NCBI GenBank assembly: GCA_039111635.1
Contig: JBCAQO010000007.1
Coordinates: 2,976,001-3,040,000, forward strand
Direction: 5' to 3'
DNA from: Heterobasidion occidentale
Taxonomy: Eukaryota > Basidiomycota > Agaricomycetes > Russulales > Bondarzewiaceae
DNA length: 64,000 nt
Below, piece by piece: positions 32,799 through 46,500 of the stretch. The notes under the pieces were generated by a model. It was not told where the DNA came from. It saw only the letters and a list, made by a program, of their open reading frames with translations, and did not search any database. The position numbers were made by a program, and so were the translations under genes. The stretch's first letter is position 1, and each line of letters starts with the position of its first letter.

Positions 32799-33518
32799 GC
32801 ATACAGCGATTGGTGTGCGACAGACAGAGGGGCACAGGGGCATGTCAGTGGAGTTCAATCAAGGCTCTCATCGACATTTGGATGAATTACAACTATGTAA
32901 AACTTTCCATCGCTGATGAATTCCTGCCAGGCCTCGCGAGCACTTTTTGTTTACGAAATTTGACTTCTGATGGACCGCAGACCGAGGTCCAAGCATACGC
33001 CCTGTCTCGGTATCCATTCCCACCATAGTTACAGGCAGGTTATCTAAGAAGAGGTGCAAATTCAGTCACGTACTATGTGCCCGACATTTGGCTATCGCTC
33101 TGCATGTGTCCGCGGCATCTCGACTGCGGTGTGCAGGACTCAGGGAGACTCGAGATCTGCGGCTAGGCTGCCATACTTCAGACGCATGAATCAAACACTG
33201 ATCATGCACATGCACACCCATATGATACACGAGTAGCATACAGTCAGTATCTCAGACCTGTGAAAACTCGGCAGGTCCAATGATTGCACATACGCGATGC
33301 TTCGCGACTGTTCAGACGTCTCTGACAGGCTCCATCCATTGCCACGCACTGTAAGTAGCGGCGCCGCCTGCGCCCTCCCCCTCCTCACGTGCCTCGCCTT
33401 ACCTCAGCTGAGGACCGCATGTGACGGCGACGCGCTTGGCGAAGTCCCTTTCAGTTTCTCCTCCCATTCTCTCAACTCCTGTTCCAACGCACAAACATTG
33501 CTAAGACCCCCTGTGGAT
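32799..33518. other. Intergenic, no feature seen
   Basis: No coding signal, repeat or RNA gene is recognised. It holds the 3' flank of the oxygenase gene and the promoter side of the P-loop gene. Confidence 0.5.
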
Positions 33519-36385
33519 ATGTCTGATACTTCGACTGCCAATCCAACACAGCAGCTCATCAGCTGGTTCCAAGCTCTCAACAGATCGGATGTCCAAGAGG
33601 GACATATTTTGCTCATCTTGGATTACTACGATTCAGCGAAGACTGAGGTCCAACGCTCCCTCCACCCCGACCTCACGGCCTCGACTATCCCCCGGAATTT
33701 CATGCAATCCACTATAGGCATCCTTGCCACGCTACCTCAGGGTAAATTCCGCTGTCCTTCTCGAATGCCCTCTTCCATGGAGGCGACAAAAACCAACTCC
33801 GTCAACTGAAGCCCGCCGCCGAGCTCACCGACCTTTTACTCGCTCACGAACATGCGGCAGAATTCCTTTTGAACACATGCAGTACGTGGTCAACGCTTAT
33901 CGCTCTTATATGCATTGTTTGACATGCTCGAAGTCATCAATGACGATTTGCTGGAGACCGCGTGAGTCGGTCTCGTCACCTTTGTCCGTCTGAATCAGCG
34001 TTGACTATTCGGACTTTTAAATAGAGAAGAGCAGGCGATGAGATTAGACAAGGCATTCATCAAAAATACCGAGGCGGGGCAGTCGACGAGTTCCTTCAAG
34101 CCCTTTCCAAATATGAATCTATGTATATGGATGACACATATCACGGAAAAATTATCAGTATTCAGCAGTCCTACGGCACCGGAAAATCACGTCTCGTTGA
34201 AGAGTTAGGAAGCCATGTGCGTACCTTTGTATACACTGTTTGCCCTCTCTCTCTTGATCTGTACACTCTCAGGTCCCGACACTAAGTATCTACTTGCAAA
34301 GCGAGGATGACCAAAAAAATCACTGGCCTCCGCTGGATCCAGAAGTTTCCGAATTTTTTGCACAGGATCATGGATCCCGGTTCATTGCAAGTCATCCTAC
34401 ATGTCTGGCACGAGAATTCGTCGTTGTCATTGCATCATGATAGGGCGAAGAACTAGCAGCGGCATTTTATGGAGCACTGTTAGAGGTTGTGACAGACGCG
34501 ATGGAGCAATCGCCATCGCCCAAAGAGGTGATGCGTGCATGGCGGATGGAACTCCCTGAAACCAGTCGCCGTCAGCAGTTCATCGAGGTCGCGAGGCGTG
34601 CAGAGCAGATCCTCGCAGATTACGAGACCAAACTCGAAGAGACGATATCCAACTCGACTGAACGAAAGACTGAAGTTGTCTACGGTCGGGACTCAGAAGC
34701 ATTCTTTCATCTTGTTCAACCCAGAATGCAAGCCCTCGCCACGAAACTGCACGCGCTTGGTTACAGTCGAGTCATCCTTGCCTTCGATGGGTGCACTGCT
34801 CTCAACAGGAAATATCACGGAATAGGGGGTCTGAACGCTCCCACTGGACGGATGTCGCTGGACGCTCTGGGGCGCATCATCAAAGCTGCCGACGGTTGCG
34901 GAGATTCTCATGGTATCGTATTTTGGCACCTTTTTGTGGACACAGAGGCGTCTGTACCTCCACTGGCCATGCAAAAGGAAATTCCGTCTACTTTTGGGTT
35001 TCTCGCAGATCTATACATTCCTTTGCCTGTCTGGGTCTACCTAGGATTTGATCAGTTCAGGGAGGAGGCCCTGGAACGACTAGAGAAGCCGGAAGATGCA
35101 CTGATGTTGCACAACCTCAAATTCTTCGGGCGTCCGGTTCGTATCAGCCGCGCTGTACACTCTTATATCTCTTTTAACGGCGCCTGTTCAGCTTTGAAAG
35201 ACTTGTGGAACGATCGATCTGTTGCGCGAGGCCACACTCAGGCTTTTCGGTATCTATAATTTCAACCCGAACGATCAGCATCATGTGTTTGCCGCCTTCG
35301 CAAGTCGAGTCCTTCTCGAAGTTGCCGACAACCCAGCCGCAAGTCAGGTGGCAGAGACCGCAGTGGCCCGACACATGCGCATGTTGATGGGTGTCGTCCG
35401 CGGCGGGGTCAGCACCAAAGCGCCCTCCGAACCGCTTCTCGCTATTGCTGCGGCCCAAGAGTTGAATCAAAAAGGTAATACGTATAATGTCGCGATGGAC
35501 TTGCTCGAAAAGCTTGTTCTCAATGGAGTTGTGCTCGATCGAGGCATACAAGGTAACTTGTGCGGCCGGCTCCTCATGACACTGGCCCGCGACAAGGCGA
35601 CCCTTCCCCATGGAGGCCGATTTGTTCAGACAAAAGAAGACAGACATCTTGACGCCATCTCAGCCGTGACCTTAAGTCAATTTCTCGTCACCTTGCTCGG
35701 AGACGACTTGGGTCTTTCTAAGGAAAAGGACCAGAGGTCTCTTGGATGCTAGGCCATGTCCTGGGGAGCGGTGTTTGGCTTAACTTTACGCATTTCGTGC
35801 AAGTTGACACTGACATCGACAAAATCACGCCCAAATTTCTATGCGAGCTCTGGACTCGCACTTGCGCGGTGCAGTGCAAAGTCGGTCATCCAGTGATGGA
35901 CGGATTTCTCGTGGGCTACGAGGGAAACATCGAGGAGCCGATTGTTTTGAAGAAATTCGTACTTATCCCGTACCAGATCAAATTGAGATCGACTGGGGAC
36001 AGGAAATGCACTGCTGAAGGCTTGACCTGCCCTTTCATCGTGCAAGAAAACGGTGCGCTCTTCAAGCCAAAACACGTCGCGCTCTTCCTCGATCTGGCGA
36101 CCACCGTCAACCCTCCAGGTCTCCGGGGCCCTCACTCTAAGGTGTCGTTCGAGAAGGCCGATCCTACGTTGCAGGTGGGCTGGGTACGCCGAGAAGGAGG
36201 AGGACGAGGTGACACGGTGCTGCTTGAACGTGAGAGGGCATGGCGTGGGCCAGTATCCCGTCATCCGAGGTTTCGAAAGTCTATTTGAAGAGATGTTCCG
36301 GCGTGCCCTTGCTTGCTCACAGCTTGAATTCCAGAAGTATGTAGACGCATTGCAAGAGGTTTTAATGGTCGCCAAGGTGTACTAG
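33519..36385 (+). pseudogene. P-loop NTPase-like gene, several frameshifts
   Basis: ATG 33519 (MSDTSTANPTQQLISWFQAL). Readings in order: FHGGDKNQLRQLKPAAELTD; LFDMLEVINDDLLETA with a GTGAGT donor near 33962; YHGKIISIQQSYGTGKSRL, a Walker A motif near 34155-34195; a long middle reading 34447-35215 (LGYSRVILAFDGCTALNRKY, LNAPTGRMSLDALGRI); and C-terminal readings to VLMVAKVY at 36385. I know this layout as a large, expanded basidiomycete family. The segment ILAFD-G-C sits where a Walker B Asp-Glu is expected, so the catalytic Glu may be lost. Frame changes occur near 33749, 33930, 34077, 35214, 35750 and about 36110. Two are at G or C runs. It is either a pseudogene or partly sequence error. 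Confidence 0.65.
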
Positions 36386-37265
36386 TTTATTGTGAAAGAC
36401 GGCGGAGAACTGGGATAGACCGTACACGAAATAGGTGGTTCGATGACATAGTCATTCGTGCGGCGCAGTATATCATAACTTGTAGTGACAGAACGTCTTA
36501 GAATCAGAGAAAAAGTCAGGGTTCTCTAGATACTCTCGAGAAGCACGACGCTACGGCGCTGAGCATGACTATATTCTAGATGATTAGATACTTCGATCAG
36601 TGGCGGGCTACCGCGGAACCCCTTGATGCAAGCGCAACCACTGCAATACCTGCAGAAAATGTGGTGTTTCATGCTGGCCTCTTCCACACATCCATAACGC
36701 CTTCTATGCATGTCATAAAAGTAATGGTGACATGCGGCTAAGATGCTCAGGGGTTCTTGTGGACAGAGGACACCTTCAAGCCCTAAGGCCAATTTTCCCG
36801 TTGATCTTTGAACGTCGTGACTATATGAAGGAGCTGCTCGAAGATAGGAAACACGATTTTGATTGAGCGCGGCAATATGTCTGGGGTGACTCACAAGGCT
36901 TGCCGCCAAATTGTCGTTGCCTCCTCACCAAAACCTGACGTTAGACCGCTGAGTCAAGTGGGGCCTCGCAGTGACGTCATCCAACCACAGATCAAGGTTA
37001 GGGCTCTGCCAATTTTTGGACGAGATCGGTGCTCTTCCCAGCCATCAGCTCGCTCCTCTTCACTTGTCCATCTTAGCGGTGCGCTTATATGTTTCATACC
37101 ACACTTGCTCATTGTTGATTAACAAGATACTTACAGGGCTGTACCGGTCGGATTTGTGCGGCGAACACGCTAGGTGCAGTGCATTGCTTGTGTTCATCGT
37201 GAACGGTACGCAACTTAGGTTGATCACATTGGAATCTAAAGTGAAATCTTTCTCGTCCGTTAAAG
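36386..37265. other. Intergenic, promoter side of FGAM synthase
   Basis: No domain-bearing frame. The upstream region of the purine gene presumably carries its promoter. I see no clear TATA box. Confidence 0.45.
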
Positions 37266-40200
37266 ATGCTGGTTCTCACTGGTTCCTCCGCTTTGTCTCC
37301 TTCAAAAAAGCAGGCGTTGCTCGAAGTCGTTCAGAGTTCTCGCCCCAACATCCTTTCCATCGATGCCGTCTACGTTCATCTGGTCGACTGTGCATCAGTT
37401 GAAAGAGAATCTGTGCTGTCTCAATCCTCGTCTCAACCGCGCCAGGTGCTGAATAGACTATTGGATTATGGAGATTCGGTTTCTCTGGAGAGCACGCAAG
37501 CGGCGATCGCGAGAGGGTCAGGGCTTGTGTATGTCTTCCCCAGGCCTGGTTCTGTCTCTCCCTGGTCCAGCAAAGCCACGGACATTGCCAGGCTCTGTGA
37601 TCTTGGTGGATTCATTCAACGTTTGGAGCGTGGTGTTGTCTTCATCTTTACGGTGAAGGACGGACTTTTCACGTCACAAGATCTTACCGTGGTAGCCCCG
37701 CTTCTTCATGACAGGATGACTCAGATCGTACAACTCGAACCTCCATCTCCTGAGGACATCTTCCGATATCGCGATCCCAAACCTCTCCGAACCATCGATC
37801 TTGCAGCGAATGATGACCTTTCACCACGACAACGCCTCGAGCGCGCAAACAAGTCCTTGGGCCTCGCTCTTGCTTCCGATGAGATCGACTATCTTGTGGA
37901 AGCTTTCGTCTCAGGAAAGTCTCCCATTGATCGCAATCCAACTGATGCCGAACTATTCATGTTCGCGCAGGTGAACTCGGAACACTGTCGCCATAAGATC
38001 TTCAATGCATCATGGTCGATCGACGGTCAAGCTATCGACAAGTCTCTTTTTCAGATGATTCGTAACACAGAGCAGATCAACGGACTCGGAACGCTCTCGG
38101 CTTATTCGGACAACGCCGCTGTCTTTGAGGGACGAACTGCACCTCGTTTTGGCGTCGCACATACACCCGACAACACTCTCACCCCCTCTGCCCGCCATCT
38201 CTACCAGTCCTCTGACGAAGCCATGCCTGTCCTGATTAAAGTCGAGACACATAACCATCCCACTGCCGTTTCCCCTTACCCGGGCGCTGCTACTGGCTCA
38301 GGCGGAGAGATCCGTGACGAAGGCGCTGTAGGACGGGGCTCCAAACCCAAGGCTGGCCTTACGGGCTTCACGACGTCCAACCTCCTCATTCCCGGGTACA
38401 ACCAGCCTTGGGAAACCGACTTTGGCAAGCCAGCGCATATCGCTTCCGCCCTTGACATCATGATCGAAGGCCCACTCGGGGCAAGTGCTTTCAACAACGA
38501 GTTTGGCCGCCCAGCGCTCGCGGGATACTTCCGCACGTTTTGTGAGAGCGTCCCCGTAACTGAAACCGCCTCGGAGGTGCGCGGATACCACAAGCCTATC
38601 ATGCTCGCAGGTGGATTGGGGAATGTCCGTCCCCAATTTGCGCATAAGTCCACGATCGATGCCGGCGCGAAAATCGTCGTCCTTGGTGGTCCTGGGATGC
38701 TGATAGGTCTGGGAGGAGGGGCGGCGTCAAGTCAGTCTCTCGGCTCTGGGTCTGCAGACTTGGATTTCGCCTCAGTCCAGAGGGACAATGCCGAGATGCA
38801 GCGTAGATGCCAGCAGGTCATCGATGCTTGTGTGAATCTCGGTGATCAGAGTCCGATTCAAAGCATCCACGACGTTGGGGCGGGAGGGCTGTCTAATGCG
38901 CTGCCAGAGCTCGTCCACGATTCAGGGCTGGGCGCGATCTTTGAAATTAGAGACGTGCCTGTCGCTGATTCTAGCATGTCGCCGATGGAGATATGGTGTA
39001 ACGAGTCTCAAGAGCGATACGTCTTGGCCATCTCTCCACAGAAGGAAGATCTTTTCCGGGAGTTGGCTGAACGAGAACGATGCATCTTCGCCATCGTCGG
39101 CACTGCAACCGTGGAGGAAGATCTCATTGTTACAGACCGCCTACTGCAGGAGGACGTCATTCATCTCAGCATGTCGACACTGTTTGGAAAGCCCCCTCGT
39201 ATGTCGCGGTCTGACAACACTCGCACCGTCCATCGCTCTTCCTTTGACACCACTTTATCGTCGTACATACCCTCCCTCTCGTTCAATGAGCGTCTATCGG
39301 AGGCTGCATCTCGTGTCCTCCGACTCCCCTCTGTCGCCTCTAAATCTTTCCTTATCACCATCGGCGATCGCACGATTACTGGCCTAGTCACCAGAGATCA
39401 GATGGTTGGACCATGGCAAGTTCCCGTCGCTGACGTTGCAGTCACTCGTGCATCTTATGGGTTCAATGTCTTCACTGGCGAGGCTATGGCCATGGGAGAG
39501 CGCACGCCCCTGGCCCTTATTTCCCCAGCAGCATCCGCACGGATGGCGGTTGCCGAATCGCTCACCAATCTGGCGGCCGCCCACGTTCGCGATCTCGAAC
39601 GCGTGAAGCTCAGCGCCAACTGGATGTGTGCTGCAGGCAAGGCCGGGGAGGGCGCTGGGCTCTATGAAGCGGTGCGCGCCGTCGGGATGGAGCTCTGCCC
39701 CGCACTCGGAGTTGGAATTCCTGTAGGAAAGGACTCGATGTCGATGGCCATGCGGTGGAAGGATGGCGGTGAAGAGCGCGAGGTCAGCTCCCCTCTCTCG
39801 TTGATCGTGACGGCCTTCGCGTCTGTCGACGACGTCGGTGCCACGTGGACGCCAGAGTTGAAGACGAATGTTGGGGAGTCCACTGTGCTCGTTTTCTTCG
39901 ACTTGGCATTGGGGAAAGTTAGGCTCGGAGGATCCGCGATTGCACAGGTTTTCAAGGAGATAGGAAACGAGGCGCCTGATGTGGAGGACCCGAAAGCCGT
40001 CAGAGCCTTCTTCCAGGGTTGTCAGAGTATCAGGAAGAGCGATCCTAGGCTCGTTCTAGCGTATCACGATCGCTCCGATGGAGGTCTTTTCACGACGTTG
40101 GCAGAGATGGCATTTGCCGGCAGAGTCGGAATGGAAATCTCGCTCGACGCATTGCATTCATCTGGTAACCCTGTGGATATTCTATTCAACGAGGAACTGG

Positions 40201-41335
40201 GCGCTGTCATACAGGTCGCACGGAGTAAAGTCCACCAACTTGTCGCTGCATTCAATCAAGAGGGATTCCCGTCGACTTCGATTCACGTTCTGGGTGCTAT
40301 CCATGACGAGCCGAAGCTCGACAGCATTTCCATCATCTACAAGGGCGATCCTATCTTTGTCAGCACCCGCGCTGATATGCAGCGAATCTGGTCGGAGACG
40401 TCTTACAAGATGCAATCCTTGCGTGACGACCCAACCTGCGCGTCGGAGGAGTTTGCCCTCATCGATGATGCTTCCCATCTGGGTCTATTGTACGACCTAA
40501 CGTTCTCATACCATCTCCAACCCTCCTTACTTCAGAGGCCCAAGGTTGCCATCTTGCGAGAGCAAGGTGTCAATGGACATGTCGAGATGGCATGGGCGTT
40601 CACTGCCGCAGGATTTGATGCTGTGGACGTACACATGTCCGACGTCATCTCTGGCAGTGTCTTGCTGGACGACTTCCGCGGTCTTGCAGCGTGCGGCGGC
40701 TTCTCGTATGGAGATGTTCTGGGAGCCGGCAAGGGTTGGGCGAACTCCGCACTCCTCCATCGTGGCGCGCGAACAGCCTTCTCGGACTTCTTCGCCAGAA
40801 ATGACACGTTCGTGCTGGGAGTCTGCAATGGATGTCAATTCCTGAGCCACATGAAGGAGATCATTCCTGGGGCTGAGGACTGGCCGGAGTTCAAGCCGAA
40901 CAGGAGTGAGAGGTTTGAGGGCAGAGTATCCATGGTTGAAATAGCGGACAATGAGGTGACGCGATCTTCTGTTTTCCTTGCTGGCATGGGCGGCTCGAGG
41001 ATGCCGGTCGCGGTCGCTCATGGGGAAGGGCGAGCTGCATTCCTCGGAGGCGCCGAACAGGTCAAATCCGTCAAGAAGCAGGGCTGGTCGCTCTCCAATA
41101 CGTCGACTCGCAAGGAAAGCCAACGATGGCCTATCCATTGAATCCCAACGGGTCTCCTGAAGGGATCACAGGACTCCAGACGCCAAATGGGAGAGTGCTC
41201 GCATTGATGCCTCATCCGGAGAGGGTTGTTGCGTTGGAGAGCAATAGCTGGTATCCTAAGGAGTTGAATGAGAGCTGGAAAGGTATGGGCCCATGGTTCA
41301 GGTTGTTCGAAAATGCACGAAAATGGTGCAATTAA
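37266..41335 (+). CDS. ADE6: Phosphoribosylformylglycinamidine synthase (FGAM synthase)
   Basis: It catalyses the fourth step of purine synthesis: FGAR plus glutamine and ATP give FGAM, glutamate, ADP and phosphate, in the cytosol. One exon from ATG 37266, about 1,356 codons, is the usual length. Order: the N-terminal PurS-like part; the linker with [16 protein letters not shown] near residue 235; the first synthase domain with [19 protein letters not shown] near residue 325; a second AIRS-like half; and a class I glutaminase domain with the nucleophile Cys in [10 protein letters not shown] near residue 1,186 and the His-Glu pair in MPHPERV. One base is missing at the GGG run 41081-41083. The visible frame stops at 41141, while the true C-terminus (MAYPLNPNG... 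to 41335) continues in the next frame. The gene is essential for purine prototrophy, so a consensus error is likelier than a real mutation. Confidence 0.95.
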
Positions 41336-42312
41336 ACGGTGTGTCTCTTGTCGAAAGTCCCCGCTCATGCGTTCGTCAAGACTCTTTATTTATCGATTGA
41401 TACAAAGGAATGTAGGCACAGAAGCGAATACAATGTTGTACTTTGTGAATTGGAATCTTGAAGATGGACTCGCCGTCTTGCCCCAGCCCTTGTTCGATCC
41501 CATGACTTCATGGCGCATACGGAAATGTGATAGACGCGCTGCTCGGGCTGTCGGTGACGTGCGAGCTGCCACGCCATGTACTCTCCCTCGACGCTGCCGT
41601 GAGAAAAGTCCTAGATGGGGGGTTTGACTAGTATGTGAGGTCATTCTACAGTGGATAGCTCAAGTAGCAGTCAAGGCGTCTAAGAGGGTTGCCCCTGACG
41701 ACAGCTTACTGGAAATTACGAATGAATTGCTTACTTCCCCTTTTTGCGAAGATCAATGTATGACTGTTCTGGTATAGTCATGAGCTCAGACGTTCTCACT
41801 GCCTAGAACACAGTGGGACATACGTGTCTATGCATGGTAAGCTGCTACCTCCAGAAAGCATCGATCACTACTCTCCGTACTATCAGCGCTGATCCCCATC
41901 TCAATGACTTGAATTGCCAGCATCTTAAACCTCCATGCATCAGTAAACGAGGCATCACTGCGATGTCAGCTCTCGCTCCCAAAACAATTGGCATCGCTGT
42001 TGGCGACGTAAAACGCTGAGAGAAAGATGGAATCATGCTTTGGAGATCACTAGGATTCTCCGCGACGTTCTGCGAATAGGCAGGGCGATCCAGAAAGGCA
42101 AGTCAACAAAATCAATCATTCTTCCAATTTTGCGCTATAAATACAAGCAAGGTGTAATCTACCTTATGGCTTCGAGGGTTAACAGGCGTCCAAAGATGTG
42201 GATGAGAAGATGCGAGACGCGTCAGCCGCATTGTAAGCTGACTCAGAACCCAGACTAATGTTGCTTACACTCCACACGACGGCGAATCAGCATGCTGTCT
42301 GTAGACTGCTCG
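41336..42312. other. Intergenic, no feature seen
   Basis: Only short frames without motifs. A CTATAAATAC box near 42136 is not followed by a recognisable gene. Confidence 0.45.
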
Positions 42313-42320
42313 TATATAAG
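42313..42320 (+). promoter_or_regulatory. TATA box of the GST gene
   Basis: TATATAAG lies 97 bases upstream of the GST start codon at 42410, a normal distance for a short 5' leader. Confidence 0.6.
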
Positions 42321-42409
42321 AATGGATGGCCGTTGTCGGTCTTCAGCTTCACATCCCAGTCCCCACTCACTAATTCGTGTTCACGCTGAATTATCGTCCT
42401 CTGTCCACA

Positions 42410-43307
42410 ATGGTCCTCAAAATTCACGGTGTCTCGCAGTCGACTTGCACTCGCCGCGTTGCTCTCATCTGCAAGGAGAAGAACGTGCCGTACGAGATTG
42501 TACCCGTCAACTTCCAAACTGGGGAGCACAAGAGCCCTGCGCACCTCGAAAAACAGCCTTTTGGACAAGTACCCTACATTGTACGTCGCAAGACATGCAC
42601 GTCATTATGTTCGAATAACGGAAGCTTCGTATTGGCGCGCCCAAGGATGATGACGGGTTCATCGTCCTTTGAATCCCGCGCCATTGGTCGCTACATCGCG
42701 ACCAAGTATGCAAACCAGGGCACGCCGGGGCTCATCCCCACCGATTTGAAAGCCGTTGCAATCTTCGAGCAAGCTGCCAGCATCGAAGTAAACGACTTTG
42801 AGCCATATGTCGGTGGAATCTGCGCAGAAAAGATTTTCAAGCCGTGCGTCTTCGTCGCACGATTCTGCACGCACACCTAAGCTGATGAGTATATGCAATG
42901 CACAGCATGCGTGGAATCAAGACTGATGAAGCGCGCGCTGCGGAACTTGCGGCAACACTCGAGTCCAAGCTTGAAGGTTACGAAAGGATTTTGAGCAAGC
43001 AGAAGTATCTCGGTGGCGATGTAAGTCTAAAGGCGTAGACCCCGACCTAGGATGTGTGACATCCGTACTGACTGCCGAAACCATGTCGGATAGAATGTCA
43101 CCTTGGCAGACCTGTTCCACTTGCCGTACGGCAACTCTATCACGGTTTTAGGATACGAGCACCTCACCAAGACACCCAACGTCGCTAGGTATTTTCTATA
43201 TTCTGACTGCCGTCTCGGATTTGATACTGATGCTGGCCGGTGGTTGTAGATGGTGGAAAGACATCTCATCCAGAGCGACGTGGCAGTCTGTCAAAGACGG
43301 TGCATGA
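42410..43307 (+). CDS. Glutathione S-transferase, phi-like
   Basis: ATG 42410 (MVLKIHGVSQSTCTRRVALI). Five exons: 42410-42580, 42646-42843, 42906-43020, 43094-43188 and 43250-43307, total 637 bases. Removing one base from the CC at 42666-42667 gives 636 bases, 211 aa, the usual GST length. The thioredoxin-fold N-domain has the Ser-rich start SQSTCTRR and the cis-proline loop QPFGQVPYI. FESRAIGRYIA closes the glutathione site. The helical C-domain holds YLGGDNVTLADLFHLPYG, the conserved N-capping and hydrophobic-staple region, and RWWKDISSRATWQSV. The enzyme conjugates glutathione to electrophiles or acts as a peroxidase. It converges with the NRPS-like gene, 292 bases apart. The shift is probably a sequence error. 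Confidence 0.9.
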
Positions 43308-43599
43308 TGACACGCCGCATTGTTGTAGATCTTTAGAAATGGGACTTGATAGAGCCTGTATGATCGGAAGGGATTCTAATACTTTTAGATTACATGGGCA
43401 CACACTTCGTCTTCTAAATCAGTCTCAGGCGAGGATAAACCGTGAAATATGTAACATCCAAATCTCAAGTTTTGCGAGCTTCAATTTTCAAACAAATATA
43501 AAAACCAATGATCATCGATTATCGATGATGCGTTCTATAAGATGAATCGTGTTGCTCAACTAAGGACAACCACATTATCTAGAACCTGTCTCTCGAGTA
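43308..43599. other. Convergent 3' region between GST and NRPS-like gene
   Basis: AT-rich, 292 bases, probably the two facing 3' untranslated regions and polyadenylation sites. An ATCGATTATCGATGAT direct repeat lies near 43512. Confidence 0.45.
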
Positions 43600-46500
43600 T
43601 TACGCCGTAGCATAACTAACGTACTTCCTCACCAAATCCATCCCGATCTCATAGTCCACAATATTCCCTGCCACCTGCCTGGCACGCACGACGTCCAGTC
43701 CTCGGATGATATCGCCTCCGTGCAAGTCTTCGAAAAACTCGAGAAGCTTCGCTGCAGGCGTGTCAGGAGTGGCCTTCACTTGATCGAGCCACTGTTCCAT
43801 AGTGACGAGCCTGAGGTTTCCGGAGCGGGATGTCACAAGCGCGTCGGCGATCAAGGACCATGGTGCAGAGAGCCCGTTATCAAGGCTGTAGAATTGGATT
43901 CTGGAGCCATTGAATGTCGCGGCCGAGCTAGAAGAGACTTCCTTATCGAGGATGTCGGCAGCTATATTCACGGGAAGCCAGCGCACAGGCTATGTGCGAT
44001 GTAAGAAAAGCGCCAAACGAATAATATGCTGTGCTCACCGGCAGATCTTCCGGTACGACTCCAAGCTGCGAACAGCTCTGGAACAAGATAGGCATATTCT
44101 CTGACCTTGCCCAGGCACCAGTTTCCTCGGCTCCAGAAAGCTGACCAGTCCTGACGATGGTTGCACGGAAGTCGGATCGCTGCTTCACAGCTTCTTCAAG
44201 TATCTTCTCAGCGACATACTTAGAGTGGGCGTAGCCTTGTTCGAGGCACATGTGCGACGAAGGAATAGGTGCTTCTGGTACGGAATCGGGGCCAGGGTAT
44301 CGTCCTGCGGCTGCGACGGAGGAGATGAAGGTGACATGTGGAGGACCAGGGCGCGGAGACGAGAGCGAGAGATCTATGATATTGCGTACACCGGCAACAT
44401 GGGTCTTGAATGAAGGCAATATGAGGTTGAAGTTCAGCAGCCAAGCATTGTGTACGATGTGCGTGACTTCGGAGCGCAACTGAACAGCGAGCAATTCGAA
44501 TCAGTGTGTAGCATTGAGGTTGAAGAAAAAAAGCAGACCTGCTCGTACGCCTTCTGGTTTAAGCCTAGATCCTTTCGGCTCAAGTCGATCTCGAGGTATA
44601 CAGCTCGACCGTCTGCAATCGCCTGGTCAACCACCTGATAATCAAGGCCCCTGTCTAAGAAGGAGTCCTTCTGCCTCTGTTCAACAGTCGCCGATTTGCT
44701 CGATCGATTGAGCAGGTACACCTTCCGGACGTCCGGCTTGCGCAAGAGTAAAGAAATGTAAAACGAGCCCAATGACCCAGTCGTCCCAGTCACGGCATAC
44801 ACTGCGCCAGAGTCGGGGGTTATTGAAGAAGTAGAGGGGGATTGATGATAGGGAAGATTGGCGGTGAACTCGGCGATGGTCCGCTCAATCTGCGTATGAA
44901 TATCCTCGGGGCGATTCGCTTCGCTGTCTGACGCAAGAGCAGATTGAAGGAAGTGGACCAAAGACGATATAGTGGGGTATGAATAGACGAGATTCCTGGA
45001 TACATCCGTCGAACGTCCCGACTTCCTGATCGCCGAAACGATCGACGATCGAACTCTAGTCGCGAGAAGAGAATCCAAACCCACATCGAACAAGTCATCC
45101 TCATCTCCTACTGCATGGTGCAGCACATTGGCCACGGCTGCATGCAAAAATTGCCTCAGCGCATTCACGTCCTCTGGCAGAAAGCCAGATTCTGGCATGC
45201 CGAATTCTAGTCCCTCCCCATCCTCCATGGCCTGGTACGCTTGCTCGATTTCTTCCTCGTACATGGCCAATGTCAGCTTCACTTTCACAGTCCCCTTATC
45301 TGTACGCAGCATCGCCTTGTCGGGCTTGGCCACAAGTACGAGGGGGCGAACAAGGCGAGAGTGTTGGGGTACAATGGGATTGACATGGCCGGTAATATGT
45401 GGCCAGACGGCGTCGAGATAGATGGAGACGGTCTTGGGAGTATATGGGACGAGAGGAGCTGACGGTTCGAGGATAGCACCATTCATAAATCTGCGGAGCC
45501 AAAGATGGCGGTATGTGTGATATGGGGAGATACGCGGAGGAGTGTATCTGGAAAACGATTGGTACGACGATACAAGACCGACAAATGACGAACCTAGTTG
45601 CTTGTTATCTGTCTTCTCGCCATTGCTCAGGACGGTCTACAAGCGCATGTGAGTTACAGGCATAAAAAGAATACGATACAACATACAACATCGTCTGCGC
45701 GTCCCGCATACTTCCACAAGTGTGCTTTCGTTGGATCAGGGTGGTGAAGCCACAGATCACCTGTCTTGAAAGCAATCGGATTGGCTTGGTTGAGTACACA
45801 AGGCGTGATTGCGCCCGGCTGCGTAACAGAAGATCAGCAAGGGAGTGGCAAGATCAGTCCCACACGCACCATGACAAGCAAAGTATGCAATAAGCCGGCT
45901 TCGTCTACAGGTTCCAGCTTGACCTTATAGTCGTCGAGGAAGCAATAGTAATCCCAGTCCAACGGATCCCTGTCGACGCCAGGAGACATACGCGCCAATA
46001 ATCCCGTCTCGGTCCTGCAAATGCGTGGGTGAGCGCGAAAATCACAACAGAAATAGCGATCAGCAACAAACATCCCATAGCCGGCCACGAGACATACGCC
46101 ACTGTTGACCAGAAAATTACCAATATCCTTCTTGAGCGGCGCACCGCCGAACAGAACCATGTGTACCGTGCGAAGAACCTTGAGTAGAGTCAACAGGGTT
46201 TTAGGGCCAATGATATAGCGGACAGAGAACATACTTGCAGGCCCCGGTCCTTCGTTTCACCTCCAATAAGATCTTCTATGATGCTTGGAGCTAACACGAG
46301 GTCGATGTCTTGCAGCTTGGGTCCAAAGAGTGAAAGATGGCGTAGGACGAGTGATACCGAGACAGGATGACGTGTATTGACAAAGGTGTAAACACCTCCT
46401 GTCCCAAGAAGAGTGATGATCGATAAGGTGTGTGCTGTAGCCTAGAGACGCCATGGAGAAGGTTTCGGCAGTAGTATAAGTGAAAGGAGATTAATAACAA

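Noticed and set aside
36386..37265. Upstream exon for FGAM synthase
   Set aside because: ATG 37266 already gives the normal N-terminus and length. Upstream frames have no similarity to the family.
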